Source: Flavobacterium arcticum (lineage in GTDB: Bacteria; Bacteroidota; Bacteroidia; Flavobacteriales; Flavobacteriaceae). From it: a DNA stretch of 64,000 nucleotides. The notes beneath the pieces were generated by a model that made no database searches, was not told the DNA's origin, and saw only the letters and a program-made list of their open reading frames with translations. The stretch is from NCBI RefSeq assembly GCF_003344925.1, contig NZ_CP031188.1:1967001-2031000 (forward strand), read 5' to 3'. The position numbers and the translations under genes were made by a program. Position 1 is the stretch's first letter; the number at the start of each line of letters is the position of its first letter. Of the stretch, positions 36,316 through 44,795 are shown piece by piece.

Positions 36316-37659
36316 ATGAAAAGAGCATTCTATTTATTTACACTTCTTTTTTGCATTGTCGTGCAAGCACAAACTAACCCTGTAATAACATCGTGGATTC
36401 AAAATACTACAGGAATTACAGGTCGTCATTATGTAGAAGGAAATTCTACTCCTATTGACGATGCTGTTGAAGCTAATGTACAAATTGTTCAGTACTCTGA
36501 CGACTGGGTATATGTATCGGCTACAGGTATTCCTGCCTACATTACAGGACCTTTTATGGACGGAAATCCATCTTTGGCTACTGATCAGAATGCTATATAT
36601 AAATTTCCTTTAACCCCAACACAAAATACGGGTACACCTACAGCTACTACAGCTGGTAATATAGGTGTTTTTATTAATGGTGTTTCCTTGTTTGATTATA
36701 GAGATGGTGTAGCGTGGAACCCTAATACCAATTCAATTTGTGGAGGACCGGGTAACCCACCATGTCCTGGAGGACCTATGACGGAAAATGACTGGAATAG
36801 AGATGCTATACCTGCCGAAAATGCAGGTTTTGATTGTGCTAAAGCACATCCTGCAATGGGTAATTATCATCATCATCAAAATCCAAGTGCTTTTAATTTA
36901 GATTTGGTTGAAATATCAAATATATGTGATACTTATCCTGCTGATGGATTGTATGTTATTAATCCTTCAGTGCATTCGCCGTTAATCGGTTTTGCTTATG
37001 ATGGTTTTCCTATTTATGGGGCGATGGGGTATGCAAATGCCGATGGTACAGGTGATATAACACGTATTAAATCGAGTTATGAACTAAGTGAAAACACCAC
37101 TAGAGCTAATGGTCCAGATGTAGATGAAACTTATTTTAATGGCTATTTTAGAGAAGATTATCAGTATGTAGCGCATAACGATGATGATAGTTATCTTGAC
37201 GAGCATAATGGTAGATTTTGTGTAACACCAGAATATCCTGAAGGCACGTATGCTTATTTTTGTACTGTAGATGAAAATTATAATTCGGCGTACCCTTATG
37301 CAGTAGGACCTACTTTTTACGGTAATGTTGTTACTGAAAATGTTACAACTATAGGAGAAGATACTACAGTTTATGAATCAACATTAAGAGTGGGAACTAT
37401 TGAAGACAAAGACTTGAATATATTAATTTACCCCAACCCGTCTAGTGAGTTTATAACAATACAAGCTCCAATGGCAGAAGGTTTTAGTAGAAAAGTAGCG
37501 CTAATTAATGAGCTAGGACAGGTAGTAAAATCATCGCAAATAGTGCAGGGTAGTACATTATGTAACTTAGAGATAGATACAGTATATGATGGTGTATATT
37601 TTATAAAAGTTTCTAGTGGTACAAATAGTAAATCATATAAAGTAATTATAAAAAAATAG
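36316..37659 (+). CDS. YHYH-domain protein with T9SS sorting tail
   Basis: A 447-aa secreted protein. A signal peptide is at 1-18 (cleavage near VQAQ). The YHYH domain spans about 60-340 with the His-rich GNYHHHQNP motif, SPLIGFAYDGFPIYGAMGY and a paired YAYFCTV strand. The final ~75 residues are a type A T9SS sorting domain (LIYPNPSSEFITI, GVYFIKV, KVIIKK). YHYH proteins are poorly characterised; the histidines suggest metal binding. Placed 67 nt after mbnH, it may belong to the same metal module. Confidence 0.85.
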   Translation: MKRAFYLFTLLFCIVVQAQTNPVITSWIQNTTGITGRHYVEGNSTPIDDAVEANVQIVQYSDDWVYVSATGIPAYITGPFMDGNPSLATDQNAIYKFPLTPTQNTGTPTATTAGNIGVFINGVSLFDYRDGVAWNPNTNSICGGPGNPPCPGGPMTENDWNRDAIPAENAGFDCAKAHPAMGNYHHHQNPSAFNLDLVEISNICDTYPADGLYVINPSVHSPLIGFAYDGFPIYGAMGYANADGTGDITRIKSSYELSENTTRANGPDVDETYFNGYFREDYQYVAHNDDDSYLDEHNGRFCVTPEYPEGTYAYFCTVDENYNSAYPYAVGPTFYGNVVTENVTTIGEDTTVYESTLRVGTIEDKDLNILIYPNPSSEFITIQAPMAEGFSRKVALINELGQVVKSSQIVQGSTLCNLEIDTVYDGVYFIKVSSGTNSKSYKVIIKK

Positions 37660-37788
37660 TAGTATTCTATACTATTCGCTAGAGGTAATAATTATGTTAT
37701 ATATGTTTTAGGATTTATTTATAAAAGTTTGCCTGTAAAATAGGTAACTTAGTAACTATCTAATAATAAACATATAAACTTAACTATT

Positions 37789-38226
37789 ATGAAATCGAAA
37801 GTAAACTTTATTATACTATTTCTATTCACAGCATTAACGTTACAAGCACAGTCTTTTGGATCGGCAGGATTAGAAATAGAAGGTAAGTTTAATCCTAAAA
37901 ATGCAGTATATTACAACTGGTTACTACATGAAGGTACTAATGATGTTACTATGAAGTTTCCGCAAACACCTAAAGGAATTGAGGATGCGGTTAATATAAT
38001 AGAGCAAATGTTGGTTAAAAATGAACTTTCTATAGATAGACCCGATGAATACAATAATGTAGAAGTTCAGGGGTTGAAAAATAATTCTGCTCAGCAATTA
38101 AATGATGCTATACAAGATCAAAAGGCTAAGGTTAATTTGGCTTGGTATTCTCCAGATGGCTCTACATTGCATCTGTTTCTAGGAAAGTATAGTTATGAAA
38201 TAAACGTATATAAAGCATATAAATAA
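37789..38226 (+). CDS. Secreted protein of unknown function
   Basis: A 145-aa protein with a clear signal peptide (NFIILFLFTALTLQAQS, cleavage near residue 20). The mature part has NAVYYNWLLHEGTNDVTMKFPQTP, a helical EDAVNIIEQMLVKNEL segment and a C-terminal beta portion. I do not recognise the family. It stands alone between the YHYH gene and a terminator hairpin. Confidence 0.7.
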   Translation: MKSKVNFIILFLFTALTLQAQSFGSAGLEIEGKFNPKNAVYYNWLLHEGTNDVTMKFPQTPKGIEDAVNIIEQMLVKNELSIDRPDEYNNVEVQGLKNNSAQQLNDAIQDQKAKVNLAWYSPDGSTLHLFLGKYSYEINVYKAYK

Positions 38227-38252
38227 GGTAATTAAGTATATCTTGGATGTTT

Positions 38253-38290
38253 AAAACCCATTGCGTAATCTTGCGGAATGGGTTTTATAT
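38253..38290 (+). terminator. Terminator-like hairpin
   Basis: AAAACCCATT (38253-38262) pairs with AATGGGTTTT (38277-38286) across a 14-nt loop with a further GCGTAA/TTGCGG partial pairing. The T tail is short. Confidence 0.6.
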
Positions 38291-38566
38291 ATTATGTATT
38301 ATCCTTAAAAAATATAGTAGGAGCAGTATAACTTTTATATATTTGCTTCAATACAAATGTTTTTAAGGCATTAGCCCTTTTTAGTTCAATACAAGATGTC
38401 ATATCTTTTATAATCTTACGATTTTTTTGGACTAATTCTTTTACTGCGATTCGGCAGTGATATACATTTATTTTGATATACAGTAAAGCAATAAGTATCT
38501 GTTTTTGGATATTAATTGCTTATTAATTTTTACTGTATAAATTTATTACTAATCTAAAAACCTGAT
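38287..38566. other. Intergenic region with an unexplained minus-strand open stretch
   Basis: With the hairpin just before it, this is about 340 nt between genes. On the minus strand 38292-38519 is free of stops for 75 codons but has no start near its beginning; the only ATG is at 38402 (36 codons). The translation (KELVQKNRKIIKDM and onward) is Lys/Ile-rich and unrecognised. It could be a gene relic or chance. Confidence 0.3.
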
Positions 38567-40009
38567 ATGGAAATTCACATTGTCGATCTCTTAATATTTA
38601 TTGTTTATTTGGTAATAATGCTTGGGGTGGGTTTCTACTTCATGAAACGAAATAAATCTAAAGAAGATTATTATGTAGGAGGCAGAGGGATGTCGGCAGG
38701 TCATATAGGTTTATCAGTAGTAGCTACCGATGTAGGAGGTGGATTTTCTATAGGACTTGGCGGACTTGGTTTTATCATGGGACTTTCGGGTAGCTGGATG
38801 TTATTTACAGGATTACTAGGTGCATGGATAAGTGCTGTATTTTTAATACCTAAAATATACCCAATTGCAAAAGAGCATAAATTCCTCACATTTCCGCAGT
38901 CGCTGGCATTTCATTATAATACCAAAGTAGCATTGGTAGCAGGTATTATATCATTAGTAGGGTATATAGGCTTTACCAGTTCGCAAATACTTGCAGGAGC
39001 AAAACTAGCCTCGGCTACCTTTCCTTCTATCTCTATTATAAATGCCATTTTAATAATGGGGGTTATTGCCATAATATATACGGCTATAGGAGGTATTAAG
39101 GCAGTTATTTATACCGATACGATACAATGGATTATCCTTATGGCAGGACTTATAGGCATAGGTATTCCTTTAGGGTATATACACATAGGTGGTTGGGAGG
39201 CTATTAGTAATACATTACCCGATAGCTTTATGTCACTTACTAATATTACGTTTGTACAGTTTTTTAACTGGCTTATCACTATTGTACCCATTTGGTTTGT
39301 AGGAATGACGCTGTATCAAAGAATATATGCTTGTAAAGATGAAGCTACTGCCAAAAAAGCTTGGCGTATAGCAGGGTTATTTGAATGGCCTATAATGGCT
39401 TTTATGGGAATTGCTTTAGGGCTTTTTGCCAGAGTAGGGTATGAACAAGGTATGTTTACCGATATAGGCTATGCTCCTGGTGTTCCTATGGACTCTGAGT
39501 TAGGTTTGCCGTTATTTTTACGAAGCATATTACCGATAGGTTTAATGGGCTTAATGTTATCGGCTTACTTTTCGGCAATTATGTCTACGGCTGATAGTTG
39601 TCTTATGGCTGCATCTGGTAATTTTTCTACCGATATTTTAGGCTTTTTTAAAAGCAAAAGAAAATATGATACCATTAAAAATTCGCAAGTAATAACCCTG
39701 ATTATAGGTGTTGTTGCCGTACTACTTGCTACTCATATGCAAAATGTACTGGAACTGATGTTGTACTCTTATGCCTTTATGGTATCGGGGCTATTAGTAC
39801 CTGTATTAGGTACTTTATTACTCAAAAAACCATCAGCAAAAGCTGCTATGGCAGCCATGATAGGCGGAGGAACTACTACACTGGTATTAATACTTACCCA
39901 AGTTAAATTGCCTTATGGACTTGATGCTAACTTTTTTGGTATAGCAGTATCGGCTTTAGCATTTGCTATCTTCCAATCTGCATCGGGTAAAAATAAGGTT
40001 ACTGCTTAG
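38567..40009 (+). CDS. Sodium:solute symporter family transporter
   Basis: A 480-aa inner-membrane protein with about 13 hydrophobic segments of the SSS family. Seen: an unwound-helix-type GGRGMSAGHIGLSVVATDVGGGFSIGLGG region early on, GGIKAVIYTDTIQW, and SAYFSAIMSTADSCLMAASGN, which holds the conserved Na+-site serines. The transported solute cannot be told from sequence. It stands alone, with a convergent 35-aa microprotein downstream. Confidence 0.9.
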   Translation: MEIHIVDLLIFIVYLVIMLGVGFYFMKRNKSKEDYYVGGRGMSAGHIGLSVVATDVGGGFSIGLGGLGFIMGLSGSWMLFTGLLGAWISAVFLIPKIYPIAKEHKFLTFPQSLAFHYNTKVALVAGIISLVGYIGFTSSQILAGAKLASATFPSISIINAILIMGVIAIIYTAIGGIKAVIYTDTIQWIILMAGLIGIGIPLGYIHIGGWEAISNTLPDSFMSLTNITFVQFFNWLITIVPIWFVGMTLYQRIYACKDEATAKKAWRIAGLFEWPIMAFMGIALGLFARVGYEQGMFTDIGYAPGVPMDSELGLPLFLRSILPIGLMGLMLSAYFSAIMSTADSCLMAASGNFSTDILGFFKSKRKYDTIKNSQVITLIIGVVAVLLATHMQNVLELMLYSYAFMVSGLLVPVLGTLLLKKPSAKAAMAAMIGGGTTTLVLILTQVKLPYGLDANFFGIAVSALAFAIFQSASGKNKVTA

Positions 40010-40024
40010 CATTTTATAAGAGTA

Positions 40025-40132
40025 TTATTCTTTATCGTTATCTTTTTTCTTTTGAAAACCAAGCTTATAAACTGCCCATCCAAAACCTGCAATAAGATGG
40101 AGTAATATAACTCCAAAAATTATTTTTTCCAT
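40025..40132 (-). CDS. 35-aa single-pass membrane microprotein
   Basis: ATG at 40132 to TAA at 40025. The protein has a hydrophobic core FGVILLHLIAGFGWAVYKLGF and a highly charged tail QKKKDNDKE, a typical inner-membrane microprotein with the tail in the cytoplasm. It ends 15 nt from the stop of the converging symporter gene. Good amphipathic design and clean start and stop support a real gene, but there is no family recognition. Confidence 0.5.
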   Translation of the reverse strand: MEKIIFGVILLHLIAGFGWAVYKLGFQKKKDNDKE

Positions 40133-40230
40133 GAGAATACTATTTGAGATAGTAAAAATATAGCATATTTATATTCTGTACAGTAACATTTGTTACGTAA
40201 AAGTATAAGCTGTTAATCACTCACAAACCT

Positions 40231-40261
40231 TTGTTTATAAAGCTCAGATTGAGTATCTTTA
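40231..40261 (+). promoter_or_regulatory. Promoter of the cbpA-cbpM-like operon
   Basis: TTG (40231-40233), 20 nt spacer, TATCTTTA (40254-40261, one mismatch to TAnnTTTG). The ATG is 28 nt downstream. Confidence 0.5.
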
Positions 40262-40289
40262 AGGTAATAAAAAGTTACTTTAATAAACT

Positions 40290-41183
40290 ATGAGTTTTAT
40301 TGATTACTACAAAGTTTTGGGTGTAGATAAAAAAGCTACAGCAGAACAAATAAAGAATGCTTACCGTAAAAAAGCACGTAAGTTACATCCTGATTTAAAC
40401 CCTGATGATAAAGATGCTAATAAAAAATTTCAGCAGCTTAATGAAGCCAATGAAGTACTAAGCGACCCCGAAAAGAAAGCGAAGTATGACAAGTATGGCA
40501 AAGACTGGGAGCGCGGCGAGGAATATGAAAAATACCAACAGTCGCAACAGCAGCAACAAAGACAATACTCTTCTGGTGGAGGTACTCAATTTGAAGGAGA
40601 AGATTTTTCTAGCTTCTTTGAATCAATGTTTGGCGGACAGGGCAGGCGCAGTGGTGGCAATGTTCAGTTTAAAGGACAGGATTTTAATGCAGGGTTAAAT
40701 CTTACATTAAAAGAAGCGTATACTACCCATAAACAAACATTTACAGTAAATGGTAAAAATATACGAATAACTATACCCGCAGGCGTAGAGGATGGACAAG
40801 TTATTAAACTGGCAGGGCAAGGTAGTCCTGGTAGAAATGGAGGTCCTAACGGTGACCTTTACATTACTTTCTCTGTAGCCAATACAGATACTTTTAAGCG
40901 GGTAGGTAATGACTTGTATACTACTAAAAATATAGATCTTTATACGGCTGTTTTAGGCGATGAAATCACGATTACTACCATAGATAACGGTACTATAAAA
41001 CTTAAAGTAGCTCCCGAAACCCAAAACAATACAAAGGTTAGATTAAAAGGTAAGGGCTTCCCATTATATAAAAAAGAAGGCAAATTTGGCGATTTATATA
41101 TCACTTATAATGTGTTAATACCTACCAATCTTACCGATAAACAAAAAGAATTATTTACCGAACTGAAAGAACTTTCTAAATAA
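40290..41183 (+). CDS. CbpA-like J-domain co-chaperone
   Basis: A 297-aa class B J protein. The J domain (1-70) has HPD at 33-35. A Gln-rich/Gly-Phe linker follows (QQSQQQQQRQ, SSGGGTQF, MFGGQGRRSGG), then two C-terminal substrate-binding beta domains and a dimerisation end. There is no CxxCxGxG zinc finger, so it is CbpA-type rather than DnaJ. The next gene is the CbpM-type modulator, confirming the pair. Confidence 0.92.
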   Translation: MSFIDYYKVLGVDKKATAEQIKNAYRKKARKLHPDLNPDDKDANKKFQQLNEANEVLSDPEKKAKYDKYGKDWERGEEYEKYQQSQQQQQRQYSSGGGTQFEGEDFSSFFESMFGGQGRRSGGNVQFKGQDFNAGLNLTLKEAYTTHKQTFTVNGKNIRITIPAGVEDGQVIKLAGQGSPGRNGGPNGDLYITFSVANTDTFKRVGNDLYTTKNIDLYTAVLGDEITITTIDNGTIKLKVAPETQNNTKVRLKGKGFPLYKKEGKFGDLYITYNVLIPTNLTDKQKELFTELKELSK

Positions 41184-41192
41184 AGCAGTAGT

Positions 41193-41483
41193 ATGGATAA
41201 TCAGGATTTTATACCCGTAACCGTTATTTGTCAGCATTATAATGTTGAGGTTTCGTTTGTAGATGCCCTTCATGAGTTTAACCTAATAGAGTTCGAGCAA
41301 ATTGAGACCGAAAGATATATACCTGCTCATCAATTATCTGAGGTTGAGAAGATAGTACGATTGCATAATGAACTTCACATAAATGCAGAAGGGCTTGATG
41401 CGGTATTACACTTGTTGCAAAAAATTGAAACGATGCAAAAAGAAATTAGTTTACTAAAAGGAAAACTTTCTGTATATGAATAA
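41193..41483 (+). CDS. CbpM-like chaperone modulator
   Basis: A 96-aa protein with a MerR-like N-terminal helix-turn-helix (FIPVTVICQHYNVEVSFVDALHEF) and a C-terminal helix (IETMQKEISLLKGKLSVYE). CbpM binds the J domain of CbpA and inhibits it. Ten nt after cbpA. Its stop lies 8 nt from the stop of the convergent eCIS effector gene, with no terminator hairpin between. Confidence 0.88.
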   Translation: MDNQDFIPVTVICQHYNVEVSFVDALHEFNLIEFEQIETERYIPAHQLSEVEKIVRLHNELHINAEGLDAVLHLLQKIETMQKEISLLKGKLSVYE

Positions 41484-41491
41484 GTGTGATT

Positions 41492-42799
41492 TTAGTTTAT
41501 ATTTAATGTGCGTTCAACAATTACATTGCCAGAGCGATGTAATTTGACTTGATAGGTTATAGGTATTACTGCTTTTCCTTTTTCTTTATATTTATCTAAT
41601 CGATCTTCTAAAACGGCATCAAAGTCGGAAAAACCTTTAGTTTCTGCTTTTTCATAGGCTTTAGGGGTATAAGGCCAAGGATTTTCTGGACTTACGACTG
41701 TAATATTTGCTATATATGCGCCAAACTGCTCTGAAAGAGGTAAGGTTTTCGAGTATAAATCTCGTTTTTGTAATTGGCTTGATGCAGAAATAACACTACT
41801 ATCTACAGCCCCTTGTGCAGCAGAGTCTATTCTTTTCGACTCTAGAGCTACTCGACCTGCTGTATCATGAAAAGCAACATCGGGTTCTTTGTCTGTATCT
41901 ATACCAAATTTTATACTACTATGATCAACTCCTGCAATTTTCATGGTGCCTGCAAGTTCTTCTAATATACGTGCTGCGGAATTAACTGCGGTATCTGTCC
42001 AATGTACCAATCTTGATGCAGAATCCATCGCATAAGTATGCTTTGCTGGTGTTGAAGCGTCTTTTATTCTGTTGGCTTTTTGTGGGGCAAATGGATTCTT
42101 TTTCGAAGGATGTGTTCCTCCGTTAGGGTCAAGAGGTTTGTAGCGATTATAAATGGCATCTTTCACTATAGCCAAATTCTTTTTGGATTCCCCAGTCTCA
42201 TAGGCTAAAATATCAAGGTTTCCATCTGCCTTATTTAACTCTGATTTCACTCCTGCTCTTTGTATAGGTTGTGAGCCAATAGTACCTATTTTTAAATTTG
42301 AGTTAGTATTTATTTCTTTCATCTGCAACGCTTTTCCTCCCATAATGTCGGCTTCCTTTTCTAAACCGCTATCATCATTAATGTTTACTTTACCTTTCAT
42401 TTGCATGGTAGGTTTTACACGACCTTGCTTTTGCTGTGCTACGTGCCATGCTTCGTGAGGTAAGTGTTTTTCTTGTCCCGAGGCAAGATGAATATCTGTA
42501 CCTTGTGCATAGGCATGGGCATTTAGCTGCGCAGGTTTCCCCGAGTTATAATGAACTTTTACGTCATCCATTGAGTGACCTGACAGGTTTTCTATTCCTG
42601 ATTTGAGTTGGTCGGGTAGCCCTGTATTATTTGGCTTTAATTGGACTGGAAAAGTAGTACTTGATGACGATTCAGTAAGTTTTCTTTGTGCTACTGCCTG
42701 TGGTCGGTTATCTTCAAGTGATACAGCTTTCGATTTTTTCTGAGCAGGTGCAGCAGCTTGTAAACTATTATTTTTTTTATGTTCAGCTTTATGTTCCAT
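41492..42799 (-). CDS. eCIS effector: DUF4157 (eCIS core domain) with candidate C-terminal PD-(D/E)XK nuclease domain
   Basis: A 435-aa protein without a signal peptide. The N-terminal ~60 residues are disordered and Lys/Gln/Ser-rich. Residues ~60-130 are the DUF4157 domain: LPDQLKSGIENLSGHSMDDV, then LPHEAWHVAQQKQGR with the zincin-like H115-E116-x2-H119. DUF4157 is an established N-terminal domain of many eCIS-associated toxins. Residues ~190-435 match no family I recognise but contain P306-D307-x12-E320-x-K322 (KEPDVAF, then VALESKRI) on a likely beta-hairpin, then a helix with Q342 and Q344 and a strand YIANITVVS: the layout of a PD-(D/E)XK nuclease core. Last gene of the eCIS operon, the usual cargo position. 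Delivery by eCIS is likely; nuclease activity is inference. I see no adjacent immunity gene. Confidence 0.8.
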   Translation of the reverse strand: MEHKAEHKKNNSLQAAAPAQKKSKAVSLEDNRPQAVAQRKLTESSSSTTFPVQLKPNNTGLPDQLKSGIENLSGHSMDDVKVHYNSGKPAQLNAHAYAQGTDIHLASGQEKHLPHEAWHVAQQKQGRVKPTMQMKGKVNINDDSGLEKEADIMGGKALQMKEINTNSNLKIGTIGSQPIQRAGVKSELNKADGNLDILAYETGESKKNLAIVKDAIYNRYKPLDPNGGTHPSKKNPFAPQKANRIKDASTPAKHTYAMDSASRLVHWTDTAVNSAARILEELAGTMKIAGVDHSSIKFGIDTDKEPDVAFHDTAGRVALESKRIDSAAQGAVDSSVISASSQLQKRDLYSKTLPLSEQFGAYIANITVVSPENPWPYTPKAYEKAETKGFSDFDAVLEDRLDKYKEKGKAVIPITYQVKLHRSGNVIVERTLNIN

Positions 42800-42816
42800 G
42801 GTTATTTAAATATTTT

Positions 42817-43416
42817 TTACTCAATTAAATATTCATTTTCAATACTTACTATTTCTATTACAGTAAATGTTGTTTCATTTTTGATTTTTGTAATAATTAC
42901 AGGACCTATTGCCCCTGAATAATCTATTACCGAACAAAAGGATTCGTGTTGCAACTTATTTTTTAGTCTTGCCAATTGGGTATCATAATAAGGCGGGTTT
43001 ACATCTTTGCCTACAAGTAACTTAATAAGTGTAGGGTTATTTAAATTATGTTTCCTGAATATGTGATGTGCTGATAATTTTATTATACTATCTTCTTTAT
43101 TTGATATTCTTCTACGATTCTTTACAATGTTTTTTTTTATTCGCTCAAAAAACCTGAGTAGTATTTGCTTATGATTTTCTTTCTCATTACCTAATATAAG
43201 ACACAGACTATTATAGGTAAGTAGGTAACCATTTAGTATCATTTCATCTTCAGTTACACTACTGTTTAAGCATTCGGTTACTAAAATGTAATATTCTTCT
43301 TTTGTAAAAAGCTGTTTCCAATCGCTAGGAGCAAGCCATATGCTGTATAATAAAGGCTGATTTTTTTTTACAATTATAGTTACATCTTCTTCTTTTGTAT
43401 AAGTTTTCTTTTTCAT
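42817..43416 (-). CDS. eCIS-operon protein of unknown function (199 aa)
   Basis: A 199-aa cytosolic protein between the AAA+ ATPase (11 nt upstream) and the effector (17 nt downstream). It is Lys/Ile-rich and mostly helical in the first two thirds (CLNSSVTEDEMILNGYLL, HKQILLRFFERIKKNI), with a beta-rich end (GPVIITKIKNETTFTVIEIVSI). No motif recognised. Placement makes a cargo chaperone or loading adaptor, a regulatory partner of the ATPase, or an immunity protein all possible. Confidence 0.65.
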   Translation of the reverse strand: MKKKTYTKEEDVTIIVKKNQPLLYSIWLAPSDWKQLFTKEEYYILVTECLNSSVTEDEMILNGYLLTYNSLCLILGNEKENHKQILLRFFERIKKNIVKNRRRISNKEDSIIKLSAHHIFRKHNLNNPTLIKLLVGKDVNPPYYDTQLARLKNKLQHESFCSVIDYSGAIGPVIITKIKNETTFTVIEIVSIENEYLIE

Positions 43417-43427
43417 AGTGCTGATTA

Positions 43428-44792
43428 TTAAACACCAGTATGATGCAGATGCAATGTTTTATTCTCTTTTTTAAATTCCCTACGTATTCCTTCAATCAAT
43501 TCACTATTATTTACCACAGTGTCTTTACGTGTTATGGCAGCAAGAGCGCAAAACCGCAGTACATTAATTATTGCTCCTCCAGCCACTTCATATTGTTCTG
43601 CTATTTCTTCAATATCTATATCAGGGTGTAATGTACAGGTATCTGAAAAGGCTTTTTGCCATAATAAGAGTCTTTCTTCTGGAGATGGCATGGTAAAGTG
43701 AATAATCGATTGAAAACGTCTCAAAAATGCCTCGTCCATATTGGCCTTTAAATTAGAAGCTAGTATTACTACTCCAGGGAAATCTTCTATACGTTGCAAT
43801 AGGTAGGCTGTTTGCTGGTTGGCATGCCTATCATTAGATGAGTTGGCAGCAGTACGCTTCCCAAATAAAGAATCTGCTTCATCAAAAAATAGTATCCAAT
43901 CGCTATGCTGTGCTGCATCAAAAAGTTTTGAGAGATTCTTTTCTGTTTCGCCAATGTATTTTGACACTATCATCGATAAATCTACGCGATAAACTTCTTT
44001 GCCTGTTACTTTTCCTATCATTGTGGCAGTAAGTGTTTTCCCCGTACCGGGCGTACCATAAAATAAAGCTCTATACCCAGGTTTTATTTTTCTTTTTAAG
44101 TTCCACTCATACATTAAAGTATTACCATGTTCTAGCCAATTTATTATTTCGGTTACTTGTTGCATAACAGGAGCATCCAAAACAACATCGTCCCAGTCTA
44201 TTTCAGTATTTATTTGCTCAGCAGGAAAATCAGGACTATGTTCTCTTTGTGGTTTACTGTCTGTCATAAAATAGTGTAACCAACTTTTATCTAGGTATAA
44301 TATACCATTAAGTTTAGGTAAGTAACTATCTGTATCTTTAATATGTAGTATTTGTTCTTTAAATAAAGGACTATTACTCTCTAATACCTCTAATACATTA
44401 CTTTTTAGTTCAGGTCTTGTACTTGCTGCTATAAAGTATAAGGTTTGCCCTGTTGGCAAAAAACCACTGTGCTCTTTATCAGTTACTCCACCAAACTCGG
44501 TAAACCCTCTATCGTATATTTGATTTTTACCAAAAAAAATGTCTAAGGCTTCAGGTTTTATTTGGGGTGCGAGTGTGAGCGCAAGTGCAAGCCTCTCTAC
44601 AATACCAAGCTCCATTTGCGATACTATTTGAGCGTATGGACATTCTATACCCGAAAGGTTTGGCGGAGAAATTAGCTCTTGTTGCTCCTCATATCCTTCT
44701 TGCATTAGATATTGTTTTATAGTCTGGTCTATTATACTTTGTAGCCAGTCTATTTCTTGTTCTAATACCTGTATGTAAAGTTTGTTATACAT
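43428..44792 (-). CDS. eCIS AAA+ ATPase (Afp15/Pvc15-like)
   Basis: A 454-aa ATPase. The N-terminal ~210 residues are specific to the family. The C-terminal AAA domain has Walker A GTPGTGKT (246-253), Walker B ILFFDEAD (D304-E305), and sensor/arginine-finger ASNLKANMDEAFLRRF. In Afp, PVC and related eCIS loci such an ATPase is conserved near the tape measure and cargo genes and is needed for particle assembly or cargo loading. It is 3 nt from the 300-aa gene upstream. Confidence 0.9.
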   Translation of the reverse strand: MYNKLYIQVLEQEIDWLQSIIDQTIKQYLMQEGYEEQQELISPPNLSGIECPYAQIVSQMELGIVERLALALTLAPQIKPEALDIFFGKNQIYDRGFTEFGGVTDKEHSGFLPTGQTLYFIAASTRPELKSNVLEVLESNSPLFKEQILHIKDTDSYLPKLNGILYLDKSWLHYFMTDSKPQREHSPDFPAEQINTEIDWDDVVLDAPVMQQVTEIINWLEHGNTLMYEWNLKRKIKPGYRALFYGTPGTGKTLTATMIGKVTGKEVYRVDLSMIVSKYIGETEKNLSKLFDAAQHSDWILFFDEADSLFGKRTAANSSNDRHANQQTAYLLQRIEDFPGVVILASNLKANMDEAFLRRFQSIIHFTMPSPEERLLLWQKAFSDTCTLHPDIDIEEIAEQYEVAGGAIINVLRFCALAAITRKDTVVNNSELIEGIRREFKKENKTLHLHHTGV

Positions 44793-44795
44793 AGT

